Counted from the first letter of the stretch, positions 15,621 to 23,016 are shown. The stretch is 34,356 nucleotides of DNA from CAZEBW01 sp964510205 (GCA_964510205.1 CAZEBW010000037.1:1-34356); one strand, 5' to 3'. Numbers and translations: made by a program. Notes: generated by a model from the letters alone, not told the origin.

Positions 15621-16004
15621 ATGAATCAAGAAATAGCAACTCAAATCCAAGCATCGCTAACGGTAGGCAAATTGTCATGTCCATCGGCCTTCAAAGTGGC
15701 GCGGCGGCTAGAGCTCAGCCCCCAACAGGTGAGAGAGGTAGCCGATGAGCTTGGCGTCAAGATCTCCCGCTGCCAATTGGGCCTGTTCGGACACGGATCC
15801 GACAAGGGCAAGGCCCTGGAGCGAGTCCAGGAGGTGGGAGCGGAGCTGCGGGCGAGGATCAAGGACCGGGCGGTTGAGGGGAGTCTGCCCTGCGCTGCGG
15901 CCTGGGACATCGCCCACGAGCTGACGATGAAGCGCCTTGACGTAGCCAACGCGGCTGAGAGTCTGGGCGTCCAAATCGTTCAATGCCAGTTGGGGTGTTT
16001 CTAG
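15621..16004 (+). CDS. Tandem-repeat cysteine protein, first gene under the MOCO riboswitch
   Basis: A 127-aa protein made of two copies of one module. Copy 1 (about residues 18-56) and copy 2 (about 89-127) share the pattern C-x2-A-x(2)-(V/I)A-x-(R/E)L...A-x2-LGV-x-I-x2-CQLG-x-F. The two cysteines of each copy are exactly 31 residues apart (Cys20/Cys51 and Cys91/Cys122); an extra Cys126 ends the protein. The helical core with a turn before LGV is reminiscent of a small helix-turn-helix, so a DNA-binding or metal/cofactor-sensing role is possible. I cannot name a family. It has no signal peptide. It starts 20 bases after the terminator T-run with GGGGAAAGG-type purines upstream, and ends 1 base before the transporter S-component gene, so it is expressed with the transporter. 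Confidence 0.8.
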   Translation: MNQEIATQIQASLTVGKLSCPSAFKVARRLELSPQQVREVADELGVKISRCQLGLFGHGSDKGKALERVQEVGAELRARIKDRAVEGSLPCAAAWDIAHELTMKRLDVANAAESLGVQIVQCQLGCF

Positions 16005-16005
16005 C

Positions 16006-17376
16006 ATGGGGAGGGAGATGAGTCACAGGGAGTACTACTTCACCCTCCGCGATCTGTTGATGATGGCGGCGCTGGCCGCGCTGGGCGGCGTGGTCAGCAC
16101 CTACGTCAATGCCATCGGCGACTTTTTTCAGTCCATCCTGGGCTTTGCCGGCACCACCCAGTGGGCCGCAGGCTTACACGTCCTCTGGCTGACCCTGGCC
16201 GTCGGACTGACCGGCAAACAAGGGGCAGGCACGGTCACAGGCATCCTCAAGGGCGTGGTGGAACTGTTGAGCGGCAACACCCATGGTCTGCTGGTGGTGC
16301 TGGTGGACGTCGTAGCCGGCCTGCTGGTAGACCTGGGCTTCCTCCCCTTCCGAAACAAGGACTCGCTCCCCGCTTACGCGCTGGCCGGAGGGCTGGCCTC
16401 TGCCTCCAACGTGTTCGTCTTTCAACTCTTCGCCTCGCTGCCCGCCGATGTGCTGGCCTACGGAGCGATGTTCCTCGTGGGCGGGGTGGCTTTTGCCTCT
16501 GGAGTGCTTTTCGCCGGACTGCTGGGACGGGTGCTTCTCAACGCCCTCCGCCGGGCTGGCGTGGTCAGAGACCGTGCGCCGGCTCCCAGGACTGGCTCAG
16601 TTTATCCCATCCTCCTGGCAAGTGCAGCCGTGCTCGCTTTGGTTCTGGGCGTCTATCTGCGGCAGGCGCTGCGCGGCCCGGCCACGGTCCACGTCGGGGG
16701 CGCGGTGCAAGCGCCCTACGACTATCCCCTGGAGCACGGCGACATTCCGCTGATCACCGCCGAGGCCACCCTGCGTGACGTCACCAGCCGCTACAGTGGT
16801 ATCCCGGTCAGAGAGTTGATAGAGCGCGCCCAGCCCCAGCCCAACGTGTCCCTTCTGCTGATCCAGGCCTCCGATGGCTATGCCTTCTTCGTCAGCATGG
16901 ACGAGGTGCGGGAGAACGAGAGCCTGCTGTTGGCTCCGCAGGGCCAGGGGGAGGACGCTTCCTACAACGTCGTCGGGCCGCGCAACAGCAAGGCTTGGGT
17001 GCGGGGCGTCGAAGAGATGTCGGTCATCGGCGCGGCCACGCTCGAGGTCAGCGGCGCCCTGGAACACCCATCGCCCTACGGTCCCGACGATTGGCAGTTC
17101 GAGATGGACAGTACAAGTCTGGACGTGGGGGAAGGCCCCAAGAAATACCAGGGCGCACCCCTGGGCCAGGTGCTCCAGGCGATGAGCCCGCGTCCCGAAG
17201 CGACGACCGTCCTGCTGCATGACGGCGAGCCGGTCTCGCTGCCCCTGGCGGACGTGCTGAGGGACGACGACTTGCGCATCTTCACCATCATTGGTGGGAC
17301 AGATGTCTCCTTCGCTGTGGCGCGCATGAACGGAGAAGTGATTCTGCCCAGAGTAACGCGTATCGAGGTCAGGTAG
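16006..17376 (+). CDS. YkoE-like ECF S component fused to extracytoplasmic molybdopterin-fold modules
   Basis: A 456-aa protein. Residues about 1-190 form a six-helix ECF S component of YkoE type, with the KQGAGTVTGILKGVVELLSGN-like pattern (split at KQGAG, KGVVELLSGN) seen in that family. One more helix (about 199-215) leads to an extracytoplasmic part (about 220-456) with two modules resembling the sulfite-oxidase/molybdopterin-binding fold: GIPVRELIERAQ...LLIQASDGYAFFVSMDEV, and GAPLGQVLQAM...PLADVL. No Mo-ligating cysteine is visible in them, so they are more likely binding than catalytic. The genuine B. subtilis YkoE lacks such a domain. With the double ATPase and EcfT downstream it makes a complete dedicated ECF importer. 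The start may be ATG 16006 or 16018. The MOCO riboswitch upstream argues that the substrate is related to molybdopterin; a thiamine precursor, as for YkoEDC, is the main alternative. Confidence 0.8.
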   Translation: MGREMSHREYYFTLRDLLMMAALAALGGVVSTYVNAIGDFFQSILGFAGTTQWAAGLHVLWLTLAVGLTGKQGAGTVTGILKGVVELLSGNTHGLLVVLVDVVAGLLVDLGFLPFRNKDSLPAYALAGGLASASNVFVFQLFASLPADVLAYGAMFLVGGVAFASGVLFAGLLGRVLLNALRRAGVVRDRAPAPRTGSVYPILLASAAVLALVLGVYLRQALRGPATVHVGGAVQAPYDYPLEHGDIPLITAEATLRDVTSRYSGIPVRELIERAQPQPNVSLLLIQASDGYAFFVSMDEVRENESLLLAPQGQGEDASYNVVGPRNSKAWVRGVEEMSVIGAATLEVSGALEHPSPYGPDDWQFEMDSTSLDVGEGPKKYQGAPLGQVLQAMSPRPEATTVLLHDGEPVSLPLADVLRDDDLRIFTIIGGTDVSFAVARMNGEVILPRVTRIEVR

Positions 17377-17383
17377 AAGCCGT

Positions 17384-18901
17384 ATGATCTCCATCGAGGG
17401 ATTGAACTTTCGTTTTCAGGGAAGTCCACAATACGCTCTGCGGGACGTGAACTTGCAGATCGCCCCAGGGGAGTTCGTGGTCATCACCGGCCCGTCGGGG
17501 TGCGGCAAGTCCACCCTGGCCCTGGCTATGGGCGGTTACCTCTTCCGCCAGTATGACGGGGAAGCCAGCGGCGAGGTGAGGGTAGACGGCATGGATGTGC
17601 GCCAGTGTCCCATTTACGACGTGGCCGAAGTGGTGGGGCTGGTTCAGCAGAACCCTGAAGCCCAATTTTGCACCCTCACCGTGCAGGACGAGGTGGCTTT
17701 TGGCCTGGAGAACCGCTGTCTGCCCCGCGACGAGATCCAGGACCGGATGGCCTGGGCGCTGAGCATCGTCGGCGCGGGGGACCTCGCCGACCGCCCCTTG
17801 GCGACCCTGTCCGGCGGCGAGAAGCAAAAAGTCGCCATCGCCGCCGTGATGGCCGCTAAGCCCCAGGTGCTGATTTTCGACGAGCCGACCTCGAATCTGG
17901 ACCCCACGGCCACGGCCGAGGTTTTCCAGGTCATCGAGCACATCCAGGCCAAGGCGGGCATCACCGTGATCGTCATCGAGCACAAAGTGGACTACCTGCT
18001 GCCTTTCAACCCTCGCCTGGTGAGGATGGAACAAGGCCGCATCGTGTACGATGGGGAGTCGGGAAAGCAGGGAATTAGGGAAACAGGGAATCAGGGAATT
18101 AGGGAATCAGGCATTTCCTCATTTCCTCATTCCCTGATCCCTCATTCCCCGATCCCTGATTCCCCGGCGGAGCCCGTCATCCGTGTGGAGGACCTGCACG
18201 CGGGCTACAACGCTGCCCCCGTCCTGCATGGCGTCTCGCTGGAGATTGAGGCGGGGGAGTTCGTGGCGGTGATGGGCGACAACGGCTCTGGCAAGACCAC
18301 CTTTCTGCAGAGCCTGCTGGGACTCCTCAAGCCGACCCAGGGGCGGGTCGAAGTGTTGGGGCAAGACACGCGCCGCAGCTCCGTCTCCCGACTGGCGCGG
18401 CAGGTAGGGTTCGTGTTCCAGAATCCAGACCACCAGCTTTTTGCCGAGAGCGTCTGGCAAGAGGCTGCCTTTGCCCCCCACAACTTCGGCCTGCTGGACG
18501 AGGCGGCCCGGGCGCGGGTCGAGGCGCTCCTGGCCCGCTGTGGACTGGGAGACCGCCAGCACGATCACCCCTACCGCTTGAGCTACGGGGAGAAACGCCG
18601 CCTGAACCTGATTTCGGTGCTGGCCTATGCCCCTCGGCTGATCCTGCTGGACGAGTTGCTCATCGGGCAGGACATCGAAAACGCGACCTTCTTGCTGGAA
18701 CTGCTGCGGGAGCAGGTGGAGCAGGGCGGCACGGTGATCATGGTCAATCACCATCCGGAGGTTACCCGCCGCTACGCCAGCCGATTGATTTTTTTCAACA
18801 GTGGCCAGGCCGTTGTGGACGCGCCGACAGAGGAAGGGTTCCGGCAATTGGCTGCTTTGGGGAAAGAGGTCTACCTGCCCTCGAACAGGAGGCGGCCATG
18901 A
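17384..18901 (+). CDS. Fused double ECF/cobalt-type ABC ATPase (YkoD-like)
   Basis: A 505-aa protein with two ABC ATPase domains that power the ECF transporter. Domain 1 (about 1-223): Walker A GPSGCGKST at 36-44, signature LSGGEKQKVAIA, Walker B VLIFDEPTSNLDP. Domain 2 (about 264-505): Walker A GDNGSGKTT, signature LSYGEKRRLNLI, and a Walker B reading LILLDELLIGQD, where the usual DEP is DEL and the D-loop is altered; the catalytic Glu is kept. The linker (about 224-261) is encoded by a GGGAATTAGG-type repeat tract and has no counterpart in normal EcfA proteins. The gene starts 7 bases after the S component and overlaps ecfT by ATGA, so all three are coupled. Confidence 0.92.
   Translation: MISIEGLNFRFQGSPQYALRDVNLQIAPGEFVVITGPSGCGKSTLALAMGGYLFRQYDGEASGEVRVDGMDVRQCPIYDVAEVVGLVQQNPEAQFCTLTVQDEVAFGLENRCLPRDEIQDRMAWALSIVGAGDLADRPLATLSGGEKQKVAIAAVMAAKPQVLIFDEPTSNLDPTATAEVFQVIEHIQAKAGITVIVIEHKVDYLLPFNPRLVRMEQGRIVYDGESGKQGIRETGNQGIRESGISSFPHSLIPHSPIPDSPAEPVIRVEDLHAGYNAAPVLHGVSLEIEAGEFVAVMGDNGSGKTTFLQSLLGLLKPTQGRVEVLGQDTRRSSVSRLARQVGFVFQNPDHQLFAESVWQEAAFAPHNFGLLDEAARARVEALLARCGLGDRQHDHPYRLSYGEKRRLNLISVLAYAPRLILLDELLIGQDIENATFLLELLREQVEQGGTVIMVNHHPEVTRRYASRLIFFNSGQAVVDAPTEEGFRQLAALGKEVYLPSNRRRP
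18053..18165. repeat. Inverted degenerate repeat forming the linker of the double ATPase
   Basis: About 55 bases of GGGAATTAGGGAATCAGG-type units are followed by about 50 bases of the inverse type (CCTCATTCCCTGATCCC), so the tract can fold on itself. It is translated in frame as a Gly/Ile/Arg then Ser/Pro/His-rich linker. The same unit family lies in the mreB leader. Confidence 0.7.
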
Positions 18902-19665
18902 AACCGCGCCTCACCTATCAGCCTGGCCGTTCTGTACTGCACCGCCTCCACCCGCTGGTCAAAGCAGCCTGGATGCTGTTTGGAACGATCCTCGTGTTCG
19001 TCGTCCCCAACCCCTGGGCGGTGCTGGCTGTGCTGGGGCTCGTGCTGCTGGCCTTCCCCGTGACCGGGCTGCGCCTGGGTCAGGTACGGGGGACGCGGCT
19101 GTTCGCCACCACTGCTCTCGCATTGGCCGCCCTGCAAATCCTGTTCGTGCGCAGCGGGCCGGTGCTGGTGCAGATCGGGCCGCTGGCTCCCACTATCGGC
19201 GGGGTGAGGGCTGGCGTCTACGTGGCCGGGCGCTTTCTGAGCGTGGTGTTGTTGAGCTATCTCTTTGTCCTGACCACCGATCCGAACAGCCTGGCCTACG
19301 CCCTGATGCAGGCCAGATTGCCCTATCGCTACGGGTTCACGCTGATCACCGCCCTGCGTTTGGTGCCGACTTTCGAGCTGGAGGGACAAACCGTCTACAA
19401 CGCCCAGTTGGCGCGAGGGGTGCAGTACGATGTGCGCAGCCCGCGCCGCTTCCTGACCCTGGCCCGGCAGTTCTTCTTGCCTTTGCTGGTCTCGGCGCTG
19501 GGCAAGGTGGACGCCCTGGCCGTCTCGATGGAGGGCCGCTGCTTCGGCAAGTATCCCACCCGCACGTTTCTGAGAGCGGTCCACTTCACGCGGCGGGATG
19601 TCGCAGCAGCCATCTTGTTGTTGCTCGTCGCCGTGGCCACGGCGAGTGTGCTGGTTGTCCTTTAG
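18898..19665 (+). CDS. ECF transporter T component (EcfT/CbiQ/YkoC family)
   Basis: A 255-aa transmembrane coupling protein with five or six hydrophobic segments. The two coupling-helix motifs that dock on the ATPases are visible: AQLARGVQYDVR (A-R-G type) near residues 168-179 and SMEGRCFGKYPTR near 209-221. The N-terminal LHRLHPLVKAAWM segment is typical of CbiQ/EcfT. It begins by ATGA overlap with the ATPase gene and has AGGAGG upstream inside it. It completes the S-A-A-T set, so this is a dedicated (group I) ECF system. Confidence 0.92.
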   Translation: MKPRLTYQPGRSVLHRLHPLVKAAWMLFGTILVFVVPNPWAVLAVLGLVLLAFPVTGLRLGQVRGTRLFATTALALAALQILFVRSGPVLVQIGPLAPTIGGVRAGVYVAGRFLSVVLLSYLFVLTTDPNSLAYALMQARLPYRYGFTLITALRLVPTFELEGQTVYNAQLARGVQYDVRSPRRFLTLARQFFLPLLVSALGKVDALAVSMEGRCFGKYPTRTFLRAVHFTRRDVAAAILLLLVAVATASVLVVL

Positions 19666-19719
19666 CTACGTCAAAGTGTAGTGCGGCGGCGCTACTCATT
19701 GTGTAAGAAACAATCGTAG

Positions 19720-19810
19720 GTGTCATCGCGAGGAGCGGGCTTTGCGACGAAGCGATCCCCAATTCGCTGGCGGGAGATTGCTTCGGCAAGAAGATGCCTC
19801 GCAATGACAC
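19720..19810. mobile_element. GTCATTGCGAGG-type MITE, copy 1
   Basis: A 91-bp non-coding element with 14-bp terminal inverted repeats (GTGTCATCGCGAGG and CCTCGCAATGACAC, one mismatch) and internal GAAGCGATC / GATTGCTTC-type arms. It fills the spacer between ecfT and the next gene. Related copies lie at 22041-22129, 25621-25711 and 25746-25848. Confidence 0.8.
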
Positions 19811-19833
19811 AAATGCATCGAGGAGACCACACC

Positions 19834-20766
19834 ATGTTTGCTTCCAAACCGTCTCGCATTTTGCTGATTCTGGCACTGCTGGCCGTGTTGGTCGTTGGCG
19901 GTGGGGTCCTGGCCGCTGTTGCCGGTGTGGAGAGCCTGGCGCCTGTCCGCCTGGCCTTCGCCTACCCGTGGAGCATCCTGGCCCAAGAGGCCGACACGAT
20001 GAACCAGTGCTATGACTGTCACCAGCCGGCCAAGTATCACACCTGCGATTCGTGCCACGACGACCACGGCTCGGCCGAGATGGCCAACGTGCCCTTCGAC
20101 GACCTGATCTTGCTGGCCGGCGACGTGCCCAATCCGGGATATATTGCAGTCAACGACATCCTGCCCTACCGCGACCAGCCGGGCACCCATGTGGCTCTGC
20201 TCGATTTTCTGGCCGACCACGGCGTGACCGATTTCGAGAGTGTGACTCTGGCCTCCCGTGACGAGGGATTCGTGACCTTTGAGCGGCCCAATCTGACCGG
20301 CGAGGCGCTGCTCATGCCCCACGTGGACGGGGTGCGCTTTGCCGCCGAGAATCTGCACGTCTCCACCTGGCTGAAGGGCGTGTGGCGCATCATCGTCGTC
20401 GGCGCGGAAAAGCCGCTGACGTTGGATGGCTATCGCACCTCCATCGGCCGGCTGCTGCTGGGACCGACCCGCTCGGTGACCGTCGAGCAGGCCGAGGTGA
20501 TGCTCAGGAGCGAGGCGGACGGTCAGGTGCGCAAGGGCAAAACGGCCTCGCGGATCGAGGGGGCGGGGCTGACCGACATCCTCCTGGTTCGCGACGCGGA
20601 AGGGCAGGAGCACACCCTGACAGCCGCCGAAGCCAAAGGCGCCGTGCTGGCCCAAATGGGCCGCAAGGTCGTCCTGGTCCTGCCGGCGCGCGGCCGGGCG
20701 CAGTGGATCACCGATGTCGTCGAGCTCGTGCGGAGTCCTGAGCCTGTCGAAGGGTCGGAGGAGTAG
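19834..20766 (+). CDS. Membrane-anchored or secreted protein with two CxxCH motifs and molybdopterin-fold modules
   Basis: A 310-aa protein. The frame opens earlier but inside the MITE; ATG 19834 has GAGGAG 8 bases upstream. Residues about 8-30 form an uncleaved anchor or signal peptide. Two c-type heme motifs follow, CYDCH (59-63) and CDSCH (71-75). The rest resembles two sulfite-oxidase-like modules: LLDFLADHGVTDFESVTLAS...WLKGVWRIIVVG and a second with ASRIEGAGLTDILLVRDAEGQ. The heme motifs could carry electrons or bind a metal. It ends 3 bases before the phosphodiesterase-like gene. Its C-terminus (RSPEPVEGSEE) comes from the dispersed repeat at 20734-20756. Role in the transport cluster, for example a cofactor relay or periplasmic capture, is inference. 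Confidence 0.72.
   Translation: MFASKPSRILLILALLAVLVVGGGVLAAVAGVESLAPVRLAFAYPWSILAQEADTMNQCYDCHQPAKYHTCDSCHDDHGSAEMANVPFDDLILLAGDVPNPGYIAVNDILPYRDQPGTHVALLDFLADHGVTDFESVTLASRDEGFVTFERPNLTGEALLMPHVDGVRFAAENLHVSTWLKGVWRIIVVGAEKPLTLDGYRTSIGRLLLGPTRSVTVEQAEVMLRSEADGQVRKGKTASRIEGAGLTDILLVRDAEGQEHTLTAAEAKGAVLAQMGRKVVLVLPARGRAQWITDVVELVRSPEPVEGSEE
20734..20756. repeat. GTCCTGAGCCTGTCGAAGGG dispersed repeat, copy 1
   Basis: A 20-bp oligomer forming the last codons of the CxxCH protein. An inverted, slightly changed copy is at 21324-21344, inside the next gene. I remember this oligomer as common in many bacterial genomes, but cannot verify that here. Confidence 0.6.
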
Positions 20767-20769
20767 GCT

Positions 20770-22005
20770 ATGCCTGTGAGAAGGCACAAAGACAAAAAGG
20801 CGCAAGGGCGCAAAGGCATTTCCTCATCGCCTCGTTGCCTCATTGCCTCATTCCCTGCTTCCCTGACCCTTCTGGCGCTGGCGCTCTTGTTCTGCCTGGC
20901 GAGCTGCGCCCCCGCCTGGGAGGCGACCGTGGTTGCTCCGGAGGGCAGCGACTTCCCTGTGGACCGCGAAGTCATCGCCGGCCTGGACAGCTTCGCGGAG
21001 GAGGGGCAGGTCCTTTCGCTGGAGCGCGTGCTGTGGATGGCGGGACACCGGGTGATCGAGCGACTGATGGTGAGCGAGCCGCAGGGCGCCCGGCGCGACT
21101 TCGACTGGACGGCCGTGGCCGACGACGCCTGGTGGGGGAAGGATGGCGAACTATCCATCGGTGGCGAATCGTTCGCGGTTTCGCGCCTGGAGGTTGAGCC
21201 GTCGGGGCTTCTGGAGCGGGTTGAGGCAGACATCACCGACATCGCGCCGACGGTCGCCGCCGCGCTGGGGCTGCCGTCTCCAGCCCAGGCCACCGGCCAG
21301 GCGCTGGAAGCGCCCTCGGCCAGCCCTTCGACGGGGCTCAGGACAAGCCACGTGCTGCTCGTTTTCCTCGACGGCTTCGGCTACCTGCGCTACATTGAGG
21401 CCCGCGACACAGGGCTGATCCCCCATCTCGCTGCGCTGGGCGAGCCGTTGATCGGCCTGACCGTATACCCGCCCAGCACCAGTGTGGCCTCGGCGGCCCT
21501 GCTCAGCGGCGCGCCGCCGCAGGTCAACGGGGTGGATCAGCGGGGCATCCGCAAGACGGAAGTGGAGACGCTGTTCGACGTGGCCAACGCCGCCGGGCGG
21601 CAGGTCGTGGCCGTGGAGGGGGGCGCCCTGGCCTTCAACCTGCGCAATGCCGAGATGCAGCTCTCCGGCGACCGCGACGGCAACGGCAGCACCGACGACA
21701 ACGTGCTGGCCAACGCCCTGGCCGTGCTGGACGAGGGAATGCCCGACCTGTTCTACGTCCATTTCCACGGCATTGACGACGCCGGGCACACCTACGGTCC
21801 CAACACGCCGCAGGAAGAGGCCGTCATCCGCGAAGTAGACGCAGCGGTAGGGCAGTTGCTCGCACTGCTGCCCGCCGATACCCTCGTCATCATCTTTGCC
21901 GACCACGGAATGCACCGGGTCGAAGGGGAACATGGGAGGTTGGGTAATCACGGACATCTGATTGAGCGAGATATGTTCATTCCCATCTTTGTAGCTGCAA
22001 AATGA
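20770..22005 (+). CDS. Lipoprotein of the alkaline phosphatase/phosphodiesterase superfamily
   Basis: A 411-aa lipoprotein: a long basic N-terminus (repeat-derived), a hydrophobic segment, and lipobox LASC with Cys46. Residues about 50-150 form an N-terminal domain that vaguely resembles the molybdopterin-fold modules of its neighbours. Residues about 194-411 are an alkaline-phosphatase-superfamily core like nucleotide pyrophosphatase/phosphodiesterases: metal ligand Asp201 in VFLDGFGY, a candidate nucleophile Thr237 in PPSTSVASAALLSG, HFHGIDDAGHTYGP, FADHGMH (Asp378, His379) and GNHGH. Oddly, the ITDIAPTVAAALGLPSP motif, which normally closes this fold, stands before it (about 155-171). An outer-face phosphodiesterase beside a cofactor importer could trim nucleotide or phosphate from a pterin cofactor; that is speculation. 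Confidence 0.78.
   Translation: MPVRRHKDKKAQGRKGISSSPRCLIASFPASLTLLALALLFCLASCAPAWEATVVAPEGSDFPVDREVIAGLDSFAEEGQVLSLERVLWMAGHRVIERLMVSEPQGARRDFDWTAVADDAWWGKDGELSIGGESFAVSRLEVEPSGLLERVEADITDIAPTVAAALGLPSPAQATGQALEAPSASPSTGLRTSHVLLVFLDGFGYLRYIEARDTGLIPHLAALGEPLIGLTVYPPSTSVASAALLSGAPPQVNGVDQRGIRKTEVETLFDVANAAGRQVVAVEGGALAFNLRNAEMQLSGDRDGNGSTDDNVLANALAVLDEGMPDLFYVHFHGIDDAGHTYGPNTPQEEAVIREVDAAVGQLLALLPADTLVIIFADHGMHRVEGEHGRLGNHGHLIERDMFIPIFVAAK
20783..20870. repeat. Degenerate repeat within the signal region of the phosphodiesterase lipoprotein
   Basis: Units of AAGGCGCAAGGGCGCAAAGG type are followed by inverse CCTCATTGCCTCATTCCC units, giving a foldable tract that codes for the Lys/Arg-rich start and part of the signal segment. 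Confidence 0.55.
21324..21344. repeat. GTCCTGAGCC...GTCGAAGGG dispersed repeat, copy 2 (inverted)
   Basis: The reverse complement reads GTCCTGAGCCCCGTCGAAGGG, matching copy 1 apart from a small central change. It sits exactly between the N-terminal domain and the catalytic core of the lipoprotein, as a linker. Confidence 0.6.
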
Positions 22006-22040
22006 GCAAACACCTCGATAATGTTAAGCTTGGCGCCAAG

Positions 22041-22129
22041 TGTCATTGCGAGGAGCGAAGCGACGAAGCAATCTCCACCGTTGCTTGTATTTGAAGGCAG
22101 GAGATTGCTTCGCTGCGCTCGCAATGACA
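22041..22129. mobile_element. GTCATTGCGAGG-type MITE, copy 2
   Basis: An 89-bp element with perfect 12-bp ends (TGTCATTGCGAG and CTCGCAATGACA) and inner arms GAAGCAATCTCC / GGAGATTGCTTC. It occupies the spacer before the lipoprotein gene at 22171. Confidence 0.85.
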
Positions 22130-22170
22130 TAAACTTTACACTGTTCAAATACTCAAACAAGGAGGAAAAC

Positions 22171-23016
22171 ATGCGAAGTAAAGTTATACTGACGATTACA
22201 CTGTTGTTGGTTTTGGGACTGGCCGGCTGCGGCGGTGGGGCGCCGGAGGTGGATTGGACGCTGGGCGTCAGCGGCGCGGTGGACAGCCCGCTGACCCTGA
22301 GCTACGCCGATCTGGTCGGCATGGCCCAGACCGACCTGAAGGACGTCTTTATGGACAAATCGCTGGGGGAGGACACGAGCGGCGACTGGAGCGGCGTGGC
22401 CCTGACCGAGATCCTGAGCCAGGCCGGGGCTGGCGAGTACGTGAGCATCACCGTCGTTGCCGCCGATGGCTATGCCATCGAGATCAGCAAAGACGAGCTG
22501 CAGGACGCCATCGTCGCCCTGAAGGAAAATGGGAAATGGATCGCCCAGATCGACCCGGACCACGGCCCCATCCGCCTGGTCTGCCCTCATACCCCAGCCA
22601 ATCGCTGGGTCTACCAGCCTGTGGATCTCCAGGTGAACGCCCAGGCGGCCGGCGTGCCCGAAAACGCCGCCTTCAAGATCACGGGCAACGTGGAGACCGA
22701 GGTCGGCTGGGCCGAGGACAAGGTCCGTTCCATGGACACCATTGAGGCCGAGTACACGAACAAGGACGGTGAGACCGAGACTTACACCGGCGTGCGCATC
22801 ACCGACTTGCTGGGCAAGGCTGGCCCCAAGGACGGTGCCACGACGCTGGTGTTCGTCGCTGACGATGGCTACAGCGCCGAGGTGCCGCTGGCCGACATCG
22901 AAGGTTGCGCCAATTGCATCGTCGCCTTCCGCAACCAGGGTGGCTTTAGCATCGTCGCGCCCGGCCTCTCTGGCAAAGCCCAGGTCAAGGGCGTGGTCGA
23001 GATCCAGGTGCAGTAG
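22171..23016 (+). CDS. Lipoprotein with two molybdopterin-binding-fold (sulfite oxidase-like) modules
   Basis: A 281-aa lipoprotein (lipobox LAGC, Cys20). The frame is open further upstream but runs through a MITE; ATG 22171 has GGAGG 6 to 10 bases upstream. Module 1 (about 30-160) shows the fold pattern clearly: LTEILSQAGAGEYVSITVVA, AADGYAIEISKDEL, then DPDHGPIRLVCP and a WVYQPVDLQV end strand. Module 2 (about 165-281) repeats it: VRITDLLGKAG, VFVADDGYSAEVPL, VKGVVEIQV. The active-site cysteine loop of true sulfite oxidases is not recognisable, so it probably binds a pterin-type ligand, or merely keeps the fold. As last gene of the cluster it could be the extracellular capture protein for the ECF importer; that is inference from context. 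Confidence 0.8.
   Translation: MRSKVILTITLLLVLGLAGCGGGAPEVDWTLGVSGAVDSPLTLSYADLVGMAQTDLKDVFMDKSLGEDTSGDWSGVALTEILSQAGAGEYVSITVVAADGYAIEISKDELQDAIVALKENGKWIAQIDPDHGPIRLVCPHTPANRWVYQPVDLQVNAQAAGVPENAAFKITGNVETEVGWAEDKVRSMDTIEAEYTNKDGETETYTGVRITDLLGKAGPKDGATTLVFVADDGYSAEVPLADIEGCANCIVAFRNQGGFSIVAPGLSGKAQVKGVVEIQVQ

Noticed and set aside
19723..20805. A 360-codon minus-strand open frame
   Set aside because: Runs through a MITE and antisense to the CxxCH protein; no motifs.
16006..23016. Sulfite oxidase-like modules as active molybdoenzymes
   Set aside because: No conserved Mo-ligand cysteine loop or Arg/His active-site pattern is visible; binding modules are the safer reading.
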